Assembly: GCA_022315425.1 (NCBI GenBank)
Contig: JAIUPT010000039.1
Span: forward strand, 434,001 to 498,000
Source of the DNA: Pseudevernia furfuracea
Lineage: Eukaryota; Ascomycota; Lecanoromycetes; Lecanorales; Parmeliaceae
Reading direction: 5' to 3'
Length of the DNA stretch: 64,000 bases
In this document: in pieces, positions 11,815-22,641 of the stretch
Layout of the letters: each line of letters starts with the position of its first letter
Numbering within the stretch: the stretch's first letter is position 1
The notes under the pieces: model-generated
Database searches by the model: none
The model's input: the letters and a program-made list of their open reading frames with translations, nothing else
Told to the model about the DNA's origin: nothing
Program-made: the position numbers and the translations under genes

Positions 11815-13597
11815 CTAGTCCTCGCCTTCGGCAGGAGCCTCCTCCTCGCTGTAGAGAATGGCAGTTAGCAATGGTTCGAAACAGAAGTCACTGGAGAAGA
11901 CTTACTACTCTTCCTCGGCGTCTGAAACGGAGGCCTCCTGGTATTGCTGGTATTCGGATACCAAGTCATTCATGTTGCTCTCAGCCTCAGTGAACTCCAT
12001 CTCGTCCATACCCTCGCCAGTGTACCAATGCAAGAAAGCCTTACGACGGAACATAGCAGTGAATTGGTCTCCAACACGCTTGAACAGCTCCTGAATGGAG
12101 GTCGAGTTGCCGATGAAGGTCGACGACATCTTCAAGCCACGGGGAGGAATGGAACAGAGAGCGGTCTGAACGTTGTTGGGGATCCACTCGACGAAATATG
12201 AGGCGTTCTTGTTCTGAACGTTTCGCATCTGATCCTCGACTTCTTTCATGGAAACTTTACCACGGAAAATGGCAGCGCAAGTCAGGTAACGGCCATTTCT
12301 GAAGTCAGAGGCGGCCATCATATTCTTGGGGTCATACATCTGTTGAGTCAATTCTGGTACAGTGACCGCACGGAACGAGTGAGCACCACGGCTAGTGAGA
12401 GGTGCGAAGCCAACCATGAAGAAATGTAGACGGGGGAATGGCACCATGTTTACGGCCAATTTGCGAAGGTCGGAGTTGAGTTGACCGGGGAAACGGAGAC
12501 AGGTGGTGACACCAGACATGACTGCGGAGACAAGGTGGTTAAGATCCCCGTAAGATGGGTTGGAGAGCTTGAGGGTGCGCATGCAAATGTCATAGAGCGC
12601 CTAGATAGAGTGTCAGTCCTTAAACTCCTGTGGAAAGTACGCATTTAACCCACCTCGTTATCGATACAGAACGTCTCGTCTGAGTTCTCGACCAATTGAT
12701 GCACGGATAGAGTAGCGTTATATGGCTCCACAACGGTATCGGATACCTTTGGGGAAGGGACCACGGAGAACGTAGCCATCATACGGTCGGGGAACTCCTC
12801 ACGAATTTTCGAGATCAAAAGCGTACCCATACCGGCACCGGTTCCACCACCGAGGGAGTGCGTGATCTGGAAGCCCTGGAGGCAATCGCATCCTTCAGCC
12901 TCGCGACGCACAACATCCAGGACCTGGTCCACCAATTCTGCACCCTCAGTGTAATGACCCTTGGCCCAATTGTTACCAGCACCAGATTGACCAAAGACGA
13001 AGTTATCGGGCCGGAAGAGTTGGCCGAAAGGACCAGCGCGAACGGCATCCATAGTACCAGGCTCGAGATCGACGAGCACAGCACGAGGGACATACTTGTT
13101 GTTTGATGCCTAGAAAGCGGTGAGCTGCATATCATGGCAAGAAAAGATGTCCTCATACTACCTCATTGAAGTAGACGTTCATACGCTCCAGCTGGAGATC
13201 GGATGTACCATTGTACCTAAACATGGTCAGGGGTGTTCTGAAAGTTGCGTTGTCTCTTGGGTTTGCTTACTGGCCAGAGCCATCGAGTCCATGCTCGCCA
13301 GAGATAGTCTGCCTGTAAATCACCAATCACCATGAGCATGTCTGTTTTATCGCGTAGAAGGACTCGAGGATGAACACACCAGAAGGCAGCACCAATTTGG
13401 TTACCCTAGAAAAGTCAGCTAAAGTAAACGTTATTGGAGACGAAGAGACCTACGCATTGACCGGTTTGGAGATGTACCTATACATCAGGAAGAGCCAAGG
13501 TCAGCTATGTGGTCTCCAGACGGCGGAGGGGAGGGGGAATGGCCGAGGACGCGTTTGGAAAATTATTTTGCATGGGAGGACGTACAATTTCACGCAT
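11815..13597 (-). CDS. tub2: Beta-tubulin
   Basis: This is the structural GTP-binding subunit of microtubules and the target of benzimidazole fungicides. Eight exons close exactly to 447 residues: 13586..13597 (MREI), 13454..13477, 13380..13405, 13271..13312, 13162..13216, 12654..13109, 11906..12600 and 11815..11848. Visible landmarks are the MREIVHLQTGQCGNQIG start, the GGGTGAGMG nucleotide loop, and the acidic C-terminal tail DAEEEYEEEAPAEGED. The short first exon and intron crowding at the 5' end are the usual ascomycete tubulin architecture. Residues used for benzimidazole genotyping are all the sensitive type: His6, Phe167, Glu198 and Phe200. The gene is convergent with the Cus2-like gene and follows the MFS gene on the same strand. 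Confidence 0.99.
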
Positions 13598-14066
13598 CTT
13601 GACTATGGAGTAAGTCTGAAGTCTGACAGTAGGTTTTTATGAGTAATAGAAAGCAAGACAAGTGCTCGAGAGAAATGTGAGAGTGAAGGTGGAGTGCTGG
13701 TTCAAAAGTAGTGAGTTGGAGAGGAGAGGGCCGTGTTGTGGGACTGCAAGCGCGAGGCGCTTCGCGGGCTTGGCGTAAACATTGGAGAGGGGCGAAAACA
13801 AACCACTGCTACGAACTTATTATCTCTAGACTTCAAATGCGGAGTGCGAATTTCCGTTACATCTCTTAAACGCTCAGATCAAGTATGCAGTGCAAAGGCC
13901 GTTCGTAAGTTGTCGGAAACTCCGGGAGTCCAGAGACTGTAGCCGGAATATCACGTCGCTTCTACGGCTAGTGATGGAGAGTCATAGTATACAGAATCAT
14001 GGTCCTATTGCTGATGTACGCCAAATAGTCGCATCATATATGGATCCATTATATACACATGAGACC
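13598..14066. promoter_or_regulatory. tub2: Beta-tubulin upstream region
   Basis: These 469 bases separate the tubulin start from the 3' end of the upstream same-strand transporter and must contain the tubulin promoter and leader. No discrete promoter element could be assigned by eye. Confidence 0.5.
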
Positions 14067-15594
14067 TCATACCTTCTTCCAAATGAAGAGGCGTCTCAAT
14101 AGACCGCTTTTATATCTTCTCGGCCCGAAAGAGATAGCCCGATCATCCACCGGCTCAGCAGATGCTGGATCTAAATCTTCGGGCCTCTTTTCTTGCTCTG
14201 CAGCGATCTGCTCGATCTGCCCAATTTTCCAGCATCTCAAGAGCCACATGCATATTGCCGCTGCTACGTACATGAAGCCCGTGAAGATCTGGGCATGGAG
14301 GTAGATATTTCCACTCTTTTGCCTGAGCTCGAGGGCTACTGGCTCAGCGACTAAGCAACGTTAGCCAAGCACTGAGCAATAAAGGTTTTAAAGTGTGTAT
14401 ATGCGGCTTACATGTCGTAGGAAGGACCAGGACAATCCAGACGATAGACAGAGCCGATGGTAGCTCTTTCAAGCCCACGACTTCGGCACCAACAGGCCCG
14501 ATCGTTGTCCAAAAGGTGCCGGCGACAGTTCCCACGATGATAGCGAAGAAGACTAAGACCCCGAAGCTCTTGGCGAATATCCAAATGACAAAGCAGAATA
14601 GACCGCCAATGAATGTGCAAAGTCCAGCCAGGTTGATGCGACCAGCTTTATCGGAGAAGATGCCAACCAGTGGACGACCGAGCCCCTGCCCAAGGTTGAG
14701 TACTGCCCCAATGATCGATCCCTGCTGCGCGCTCAGCCCAATGCTGGTTGCATAATTTGGTAGCGAAAATAGCAAGACGATGTAGCCCATCATACTGAAG
14801 AAGCCCCATCCTAATAAGAGCAAGAATGCTGGTCTCTTGAAAAGCGTATAATCGAAGGCCAACTGAATTGACCCAACAGCCTTGTTGCGGTCCCTTATTA
14901 GCATGGCGCAAGTGCAATTGACAGCGCAGGCCAATATCCCGAGAATCCTGAAAGCCCATTCTACCCCAAGTCGATCAATCATCGCGTTTGTAGCCAAACT
15001 GTACATCAAACCCCCAATGCCACTGCCCGCAGTGCCAATGCCATTGGCGAGACTTCTCTTCTTTGTGAACCATTGTGGGACGATAGAAACAGAGCCCACG
15101 AACAGGAACCCCATGCCAAAACCGAAGCAAACACCTTGACTGAGGAATAGCTGCCATATTTCATGTGTGAACGATGCGCTGATTAGCGCAAGAGTCTCAA
15201 GAGCGACGCCGAGTAGCAGCGTAGTTCTTGTTCCATATACTCGTGTAATGTAGGTTGCGAGTGGAGATATGAACAAAGCTTGAGATATCGAGAGACCTCC
15301 GACAAAAGCGAACTCCAATGCTGAAGCTCCAGGGTAGTAGTCATTGGCCAAGTAGTAGGCAAGAAACACGCCGTAGGAAGAGTTGATGCCCCATGTATGT
15401 GCGTTTATGAAGAAGGTGCACACCACGCAGACCCAACCATAGCCTCCATCTGGGGGCTCATCCACTCTCTTTCCTTCCACCTGTGGCTGGTCTGCGCCTA
15501 GTCCAGCGATGCCGGTTTCTGAACCAACAGGGGAACTGTTGGGCTCATCGGCACTTGCTCTGGCAGCAGCATGAGGCGATTCTTTATCGTTCAT
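14067..15594 (-). CDS. MFS transporter, monocarboxylate-permease (MCT/Mch) type
   Basis: This is a twelve-helix major facilitator of the fungal MCT-like family, members of which carry monocarboxylates or riboflavin; the substrate cannot be told from sequence. Exons 14412..15594 and 14067..14350 are joined by a 61-nt GTAAGC...TTAG intron and give 488 residues. The cytosolic N terminus is followed by the family signature PPDGGYGWVCV near residue 50, then helices including GINSSYGVFLAYYL, the SLANGIGTAGSGIGGLMYSL loop-4/5 segment, and GRPLVGIFSDKAGR between helices 8 and 9. The second exon supplies the last helix (IFTGFMYVAAAICMWLL) and a charged tail. Without the splice the protein would end prematurely after PTT. 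A 15-bp inverted repeat lies about 200 bases upstream of the start. Confidence 0.92.
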
Positions 15595-16897
15595 GGTGGG
15601 AGGCGCCGGCCATGGGAGGCTTTGGAGGCTATGAGGGGTGGAGAGAGAGACAGGATCAGGAATTCGGAATCTCGAAGGTAGAAAGTGTGGAGGAGCATGA
15701 CTATATTATTAAGTAGCTTGACCATTGTACCATTGAGATTATTAAGGTAATGTTTGGTAAAGAAAATTACACCATGTCATAATCATGCTGTGTACGGAGT
15801 ATGGCAAAAGTCAAAGAAAATTTGCCGTACTCCGTCTATCCGGCCTATACCCGACTAGTGCTAGAGCCTACCTAAGATCCGCAACGAATTGTGAGATCCG
15901 AACCGAATACTTTGAAGAGCCGAAGAGGTTACTCGGACTGCTAACAAGTTCGCTTTCATAAATGATCGGCATTTTGATCAATGATGTTGTGATTTTCGAC
16001 TCGCTGTGGAGATGAGACTTTGTAGATGCTTGAAGGAGAATCTCTGGGCGATGTGAGGAGGAGAAAAGCCAGTCTTTTTGTCCTCAAGACCCCGTTATCA
16101 AGGATAACGGTCGAGAATTCTTGAGGCTTTGAAGGTTTCTAAGTCAATGAGTAGAAAGGACTTATTTCACTAGCAAGCTGGAGCGTGGTAAGACTCGTGT
16201 TGTAGGGTGTGTATAGGAGTAGACGGACGTCAAATGTGTGCCTCGAACATCCGCTCTCGCCCTTCTAGTCTCAAGAGATCAAAACCATGACTCTCGGCGT
16301 ACTGTTGAAGATCCTTTGGATCTCTACAAGAGCGGTGCAAGCTAAGCTCCCACCGCCGGCAGTCCAGGCAAAGAAAGCACTACAGATAGTTGACAAAGGG
16401 TGATCTATAGCCTGTATCTTCATGGATAATGCTCTGTGGATTGTGAACGGTGTTTCATGATTGCGGAATTCGTGCCTAAGTGCAGATGCAATACCCTGTT
16501 TGAGCTCGCTGAACATGGTAAACCATCCGAACTTCAATGCTTGGTTCTCTTGCAAAGAGCTTGGACTAGCCATGTTGCAAAAGATGCATGCCAAACATGT
16601 TGAGGAGAAACAGCAACTGTCTAGACAAATCAAAGTGTTGCAGAGTCCTGAGAAAATCTTCTTTTTCCGAGCGCACGATATAAGAACGCGGCTGCCGGAA
16701 CTGGTCAGCATGGCAGACTCTATAAGCATCCCAGATAAGTCCGGCGATGCTTCTTCTCATTCGCATGCTCAAAAATTACTGAAAATGCGTGGCTCGAAGA
16801 TTAGGCAAGTGCATAAGATTACAGATGTCGAGGATTGGAAGGACACCGGGCTAGAGACCAGGTCACCAGCATGAAGTATGGGGTGGGTGGTGATAGG
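15595..16897. other. Intergenic, no convincing gene
   Basis: This contains the MFS promoter side and the 3' flank of the BTB gene. Two overlapping antisense frames exist at 16271..16729 (-) and 16461..16874 (+). Neither has a recognisable domain or good start context, and each is a shadow candidate of the other. An inverted repeat at 15794..15835 is listed separately. Confidence 0.4.
15794..15835. repeat. 15-bp inverted repeat carrying TACGGAGTA
   Basis: The left arm 15794..15808 (acggagtatggcaaa) pairs with the right arm 15821..15835 (tttgccgtactccgt) with one mismatch, leaving a 12-nt loop. It lies in AT-rich DNA upstream of the MFS gene. It could form a cruciform or be a footprint of a small inverted-repeat element. 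The core word TACGGAGTA also occurs at about 58686..58694 between two genes. Confidence 0.6.
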
Positions 16898-17654
16898 TCA
16901 GAAACCGAGCTCGCCATGGTCTTTAATCACGCCATTGACCTTCTCATCGTGGATATATTCCCTAGCGAAACGTGTGCAGTAATCGGTAATGAACTCGCGC
17001 AATCCAGAGTCTCCACTAGACGAGGTCTCAAAACTGCGTTGACCACGAATGGAATTGTTGGGTTATTGGGTGAGTGTGAAAGAACGTAGTGGAACTTGAC
17101 CATTGTAAGCGCCTTCAACTGTGGGACCTCGTACTTTTGAGCGTTGGCATATACTGCCATGTTGTTCATCGTTCGAGAGTAAAATGAACTCTGTTCCTTG
17201 GAAAGGGACGAAGTCTCTGTCGACGTCGCTTCGTAATTGTCTTGTTCCCTCTCTCGGACCATGTGAGGTGCCACTGAAGCCGTTTCTTCGCTGTCATCGT
17301 ATTCAAGGGCGTAAAAATAAGTTGACATCCGACGGACAGTAGGGGGGTCATCCTCTTGCAAGGTAATCGTAGACGTTTGAGCTTCTAAAATTGATGTTAG
17401 CAACGAATCATCTTGTGACTTATGCGAAGGGCATGAGATGCATAGGACATCGTCACAGGCCATTCTCATAGGAGCTCTCTTACCTGAGTTTTTCTGTCGC
17501 AAGCCGAAGCAAAGAAAGCGGAGCGCTGGCAAACAATGTCACAATGTAGCTTGTACTCATCGGACCCGCATTTGATCGTAAGATCTGAAAGCTTTGAGGA
17601 GCCAAATAAGTCATTCAAGCTGGTGATCCAGCCGTACTTGTTCCAATCTACCAT
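16898..17654 (-). pseudogene. BTB/POZ-domain gene with two homopolymer frameshifts
   Basis: The start at 17654 begins a fungal BTB/POZ protein: SKLSDLTIKCGSDEYKLHCDIVCQRSAFFASACD is the standard beta1-alpha2 core. A GTAAGAG donor follows at the end of exon 1 and a consensus branch point with acceptor (GCTAACATCAATTTTAG) starts exon 2 (QTSTITLQEDDPPTVRRM). The two exons are in different frames unless one base is added to the five-T run at 17489..17493 (+ strand). Later the frame shifts again at the AAAA run 17030..17033. Beyond that point the other frame encodes the expected family C terminus, ending ...GVIKDHGELGF at 16898. Both breaks are one base missing from a homopolymer. The locus is therefore either a young pseudogene or carries base-calling errors. 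Such BTB proteins are of unknown role, often a Cul3 adaptor type elsewhere. Confidence 0.8.
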
Positions 17655-18115
17655 CTTGCTGGACTGAGATGAAATATGCTGTCAGCTAAAGTCTGAATCT
17701 AGGAGTATGGTGATGGACTCACTTCCATGGTTGACGGGAACGCGCTTGAAAACTTTCGAGGATAGGTTGAAAGGATGTTTGGAAAGCAGGGTGGGTGATA
17801 GGGTAGTGTTGGGCTGCGAGGAGAGTGTGGACTGAAAAGATTTGTAGTGAAAAGAGTCCAAAGTGCTGGTTGAAGAAGTGCCTCTGTGATGGTGAAGCTT
17901 GAAAGTTGATTCGGAGAGGTGAGAAAGAAGGTGTATCTTAAAGAGAGGTAAGTCATCCATGTGATAGATTTGGATGTTCGACCTTTCAAGGTAATGCTCA
18001 GGATGCATACTCTAAAGGACGAATTGTGCACACTAAACAATGTCGCTTTCTTTGATTTCTAATTCGCCTTTCAATGCTCGGATCATCTATTCTCATCTTT
18101 CTCCCTTCACGTCAA
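17655..18115. other. Intergenic, upstream of the BTB gene
   Basis: These 461 bases separate the BTB start from the 3' end of the LIM gene on the same strand. One 108-residue frame without motifs is present and is considered chance. Confidence 0.4.
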
Positions 18116-20761
18116 TCAAGCCTTCAACCTCCTCTCCTCACACGCCACACACACCGGTTTCTCGTCGTTCTCCCGGGTGAAGAACCTTCCATCCTCGAAT
18201 TGGCCTCCACACTCCTGTGAGTACACGCGTTAGCACAGGTCCACCAGACATGCAGCCCGCTCTATGCAAAGATTTACCACACAACAAAAGCACTCGGCAT
18301 GCCACTCAGCACCCAGCGCGCTTACGCCACCCTCAACGACCGGCTTCCTACAACCTTTGCACTTCCCGCTGAATTTTCCAGCATGGCATCCCACACACCA
18401 TGCATACCCATTCTTCTCCACAAAGGGGGTCTTGGCATCAAATGGATCACCGCACTCGGCACAGAAGAAATGCCCTACATGCCATGATCCACCACAAGCA
18501 AGCACGACTTCGGATTCGATGGGCGTTTTGCAGCTGCGACAGCGTGGAGAATAGAGCTCATGGTAGTCAAGATGGCAGTAAAAGCGTAGAGATGAGTCAC
18601 CATCATCGGCTGCTGTTTCGCCTTCTTTTTCGTCAGGCAGAGCGTGGGTGTTGCAAGCTAGGCGAGCTTCAATACGTTCAATGCGAGCTGTGCGGGCAGA
18701 GTCGGGCTCGGGGTAGAAGGCGACGCATTCTAGGGGTTCGGCGCAGTGGTGGCAGGTGAAGCAGTGGGGGTGAAAGCGTTGGGACGCGGCGCTGACAATG
18801 CGGCCTTCGATTGGGAGAGCGCATGCGGCACACTGGGCGGTAGCTCGGCGGGAGGATGGCGTCCAGTGCAGCTTAGATGAGTGAACTGGAGTTGTTGATG
18901 AATGATGAGGAAGAGGACGGGTAGCTGGTGACGGGCGAGATCTGCTTGAAGGAGATGGCAGAGGTCGCGTGGTTGGGTCCCCAGGTAGTGAGATGGTTGG
19001 TATTGCAGCGTCGTAGATAGAGATGGATGGTATGGAAGGTGGGTGGCTGGGTGGCGGTTCATCAATACGGATAGAGTCCGGGTCGGCCACATTGATCGTT
19101 GGTACTATTGGCGCTGAAGCTGTTGATGCTGGCATTTGAGGCTTGGATCGAAGCCTCACAGGAACTGCGGATGGACCATCCGAGGAAGAATCTTCCTGCT
19201 TGCTTGTATCTTTCAATTTCCAATCTTGCTCAAAGCTAATGATTGGCCTTCCCGGGCGATTGCTGACTACGGTTGGGGAAGGCAACTTCGGGCTTCTATC
19301 CTTCATCCGCATACTTGTAGCAGCTCTGATATCATCACTACGAATTTCCTTGCTGTCTTTGGTCATTGGTAAATCTGAGTGGCTCTCTGCGTGATTGGCA
19401 ATGACTGGGCCCGGCATTGTTGAAACGGGTGGGTTTTTTAAGTATGAAGGGTTGCGAGATTGAGAGGGTGGATTTCTGTGGATTTCGGACCGAAAGACTC
19501 TCATTTTGTCTTCGGCAGAGGCAAACCTTGAATGAATGAATGACTGATTTCCAGTACGATCTTTCGACACTGTATTGCGATTCTTCATGACGAGAGGTGC
19601 AGGTATCCTGCTCTGGTCTGATCTAGCGGCCTCAGGCGTCTTCTTGTCGGAGTCTGGCTCTTCATAGATCTTGTCCTCAGGGTTCCTGAAAAGCCCGTCG
19701 CTCACAGTCCGTGCTCTGGGTCCACTAGAGCGACGGGGACCTGAAATCTTGGGAGAACTTCCAGCTTCCAAACTCATATAGGCTTTCTTCTGTGGTGAGT
19801 CCCACAACGCATGGCCGATTTCTCGGCCAGGTTGCGCCTCTTCGCCGGGTTTTTCGGGTTCTGCGAATGTGACAACTGTGTTGCGATTTCGTGACGGATT
19901 ACGGTCGCCATTACTAGAGTTTGACGTATCGGAGACCGATCGATGGCTTGTAGTGGATTCGCCTGTTGCTGCACCCTGCTGTGCATTCCATCCAACGCTC
20001 TGGCTCCGAGCATGTGCTCCTTTCTCAAGATGCTGTTTGTAGCTATGTAGTCGATCTGTATTCATCTGGGCCATTCCTCGATTTCTGTGTTTCCACACGA
20101 GCTCTGACGCTTCATCTTGAGCAGCGGCGTGAACCTTTACCTCATCCCGCAAATCCATGTCCTCTAGCGCTTCCCTCAATGACCGAGCCTCCTGCTTCTC
20201 CATCCATCGCATCCCACTCTCTCTGTATGTTCCACTTGAAGCTATCGGAGGCATTTTGGATATTGTGGAAGTTGAAAAGTCTCGCGAAGCCACACCCGCG
20301 CTGAGCTGTGCCGCCGCTGCGTCTGCAGTTGGCATGTCTGACTGCGCTCGTCTATGTGACAGCGCACTCACGGATCTCTCAAAATTTGGGCCACTGATCG
20401 GATCGGCTTGCTGCATTGAGTATGAGGGTCGGAATGACAGAGCTGAGGACGCTCTGGCGTAAGGCTCTGCCGTGGACGTGGCCGCTCGGCCGGGGAATGG
20501 CCGGGAGCCACCTGGTCGCGCAGGCCGGTTGACGCGAAGGTCCTTCAGATAATCGGCCTCCCATTTTTTGTGCGAGCTGTGGACTGGCTCAGCTTTCGAG
20601 GTCGATGACGAAGCAAAAAACTTCAAACCGGAAGATCGCCTTCTTGGGACCTTAGGAGCGCTTGGTCGATAGGCGAGTTGACCTGAGGGTACTGTGGAGG
20701 TAGCTGCATCTCCAATATTAGCATGCTCATCTCGGTGTCTCGAACTATGCAGTAAGCTCAT
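18116..20761 (-). CDS. LIM-domain protein (paxillin-like, Pxl1 type)
   Basis: This is probably a cytoskeletal scaffold at sites of polarity or septation, by analogy with yeast Pxl1; the function is inferred. Exons 18278..20761 and 18116..18214 close to 860 residues. The first 640 or so residues are low-complexity, Ser/Pro/Arg-rich and disordered. The last 200 residues hold three LIM zinc domains: CAACALPIEGRIV...FHPHCFTCHHC...YCHLDYHELY; CRSCKTPIESEVV...WHVGHFFCAECGDPF...WCVGCHAGKF; and CKGCRKPVVEGGV...WHAECFCC. The third is completed only by splicing across 18215..18277, which adds ECGGQFEDGRFFTRENDEKP and the final CVACEERR. Without the splice the third domain would be truncated at a read-through stop. 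Confidence 0.9.
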
Positions 20762-21341
20762 TGTCGAATTTTCAGCGAGGGCGCTTGGGATTGGTGAAAG
20801 TTATGCTTAGCGGAACAACAATCTGTGGGCTCCTAGAATTAAAGAGTGTTCAAAGGAATGTAGAGAATGATATGGTTGATAATTTGAAGGAATGATGCGT
20901 GGAATGTTCACAATGGGGAAGATCTGTTTTCGATGGTCTAAAAATGGGCGTGGGGTCAACACCAATCACGTTGGCCCAGCAGCAAGTTTGGCGCGTAATC
21001 TGCGACACCAACATTGTTGAATCTTAAACGCTCACTTTTTGGTTAATTCCTTGTCAGACCGTCTTCGCATGTTGTGAAAGATCTGCAGGACCTGTTCTCT
21101 GACAAACGGTAGGACGTTCTTTTATCAATTCAATGCGCAGACCATAGAAGACCGTGCCAGAACCGCAAAGGAAACACCATCTTCATGAGATGAGCGACTC
21201 TCAATCAAGCTCGGTTCAAAATAGAGCACTCGAGTCCCTGGTTTAGAGCCCTGCTTTCAATTCAACGATTACCGAGTAAAGGATCTCCTGTACCAGACTC
21301 ACACCGTATGATTCAATCGCCACAGTACACGCTCATTTCTT
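20762..21341. other. Intergenic, no gene seen
   Basis: This contains the upstream region of the LIM gene and the 3' flank of the next same-strand locus. No repeat or motif was found beyond ordinary AT-rich runs. Confidence 0.5.
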
Positions 21342-22014
21342 CTACTCCCTCCACTGAATGCGGATATTCTCACCATAACCTCCCCTGAATAACATCACTC
21401 TGAACCCTTTCAGCTTGTCAGGCCAGTAAGCCAAATCTTTGTTTGAGCGTTCTGGAGTAATTTCCACGCTGCCAATGGATAGCTTGCATGTGATAGGCAA
21501 TTGATTCAAAGGCTCCAATGATCTGCATCTTGGTCTGGCCAAGTCATGATTGAAGTAATTTCGCCATGAGACTTCAACGTTTCTTAGACCACGTGCTCGC
21601 GACAGAGCTTGGCGGAGGAGCTTGACGTTGGCACGAAGTATATCAAAACTAGCGAAGGTGGTACTGTTCTTCTTTATTTCCCCTCGGAAAGTCGAACATC
21701 CAAGATGCAGGTACGGATGTAAGGGAACTGTTTTGAACATGCCAGAGAACGGAGGGCACCCCGTGGATCTTGTCCGCTCTGAATATGAGGTGGACATGAA
21801 GCGTCCAGGCGGTTTCCTCATAAAGAACGGAGATGGCCTCTCTATGAGCCTTTTTGCTGACCTCAAGTATCGCCGTATGGAAAGTACGAACGTCGTAAGA
21901 AGTTACGGGACCATTGACACGTTGGCCTATGCGCCATATTCGCGGCTTTGAGATGAAAAGCTCTCGATATATCTGGAGTCGTAAATCAGTGGGTAAGGAC
22001 ATAAAGGTAGCCAT
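21342..22014 (-). pseudogene. F-box-like/2EXR-type fungal protein split by a frameshift
   Basis: The start at 22014 gives MATFMSLPTDLRLQIYRELF, the hydrophobic helix typical of the fungal F-box-like '2EXR' class of lineage-expanded proteins. It continues with TAILEVSKKAHREAISVLYEE, the usual second segment of this class. Near 21731..21734 (TTTT on +, AAAA in the gene) the useful frame changes. Downstream of it the other frame carries the matching continuation (PLHPYLHLGCSTFRGEIKK...NVKLLRQALSRARGLRNVEVSW...LKGFRVMLFRGGYGENIRI) to the stop at 21342. One extra A, or two missing, explains the break; no plausible intron spans it. This is either a pseudogene or a homopolymer sequencing error. The biochemical role of the class is unknown. 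Confidence 0.65.
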
Positions 22015-22268
22015 GTAGTCTGATAGACATGAGATGTAGTAGACGCCTATTAGGTGGTGCAACAAAAGTCCTTCTGCAAGTAGATGATGGCAGCTCACGC
22101 CATATATCTTGAATTATGAAGCCAGCGAGCATCTCATGAAATTCCAGCAGGTAGAGCTAGTCGGGCGTACCCACCTGACACAACAGGTTCTGGATTCTTC
22201 GGTCGTTGAACAAGTAGAGACTCTGCTGCTGCAGCACCAACGTACCAGATATATATATTGACTTTGGG

Positions 22269-22641
22269 TCAATATCGAGGCTTGAAGCTGATGTTTGACC
22301 TCGTCATTGGGCCACTAGAGCCGTACGCGATTGGTCTTTGCGCCCCAAAGACTTCTCGATCCTCAGGCAGGTGGAGCCTATGGTGATAGTGATAGTCACG
22401 ATACGGCCAGAGGAGGATGTTCCTGATGGATGCTTGCGGATGCGATAGATCGATGGTCATAATCGTTGCCTCCATTGTCAACTTGCCCTCAGGCAAGAGG
22501 CTCGGGAGTGGGGCTTTGCTTCGGAGACGCCTCGGCATCTTCCGAGGAACCTCTCCGCGCGCTTTCTTTCAGCTTCACGCGTCGAGAACTTGCCTTTACA
22601 AGTGGGGATGGGAAGGAGCTACACGGCAATGACCGCCTGCG
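22269..22641 (-). pseudogene. Small unrecognised ORF fragment, possibly frameshifted
   Basis: The open frame ending at 22269 encodes EGKLTMEATIMTIDLSHPQA...ILLWPYRDYHYHHRLHLPE...RPIAYGSSGPM, which has good codon texture and looks like the C-terminal part of a protein. A basic Ser/Lys-rich stretch (KASSRRVKLKESARRGSSED) lies just upstream in a different frame that stops at 22489. A single frameshift around 22500..22520 would join them. No family is recognised. It sits head-to-head with Sld3, so its true start must be close to or overlap the Sld3 leader. Confidence 0.35.

Noticed and set aside
16271..16874. Overlapping antisense frames of about 140-150 codons
   Set aside because: No domain, poor start context, and neither strand stands out; no splice links them to the BTB gene.
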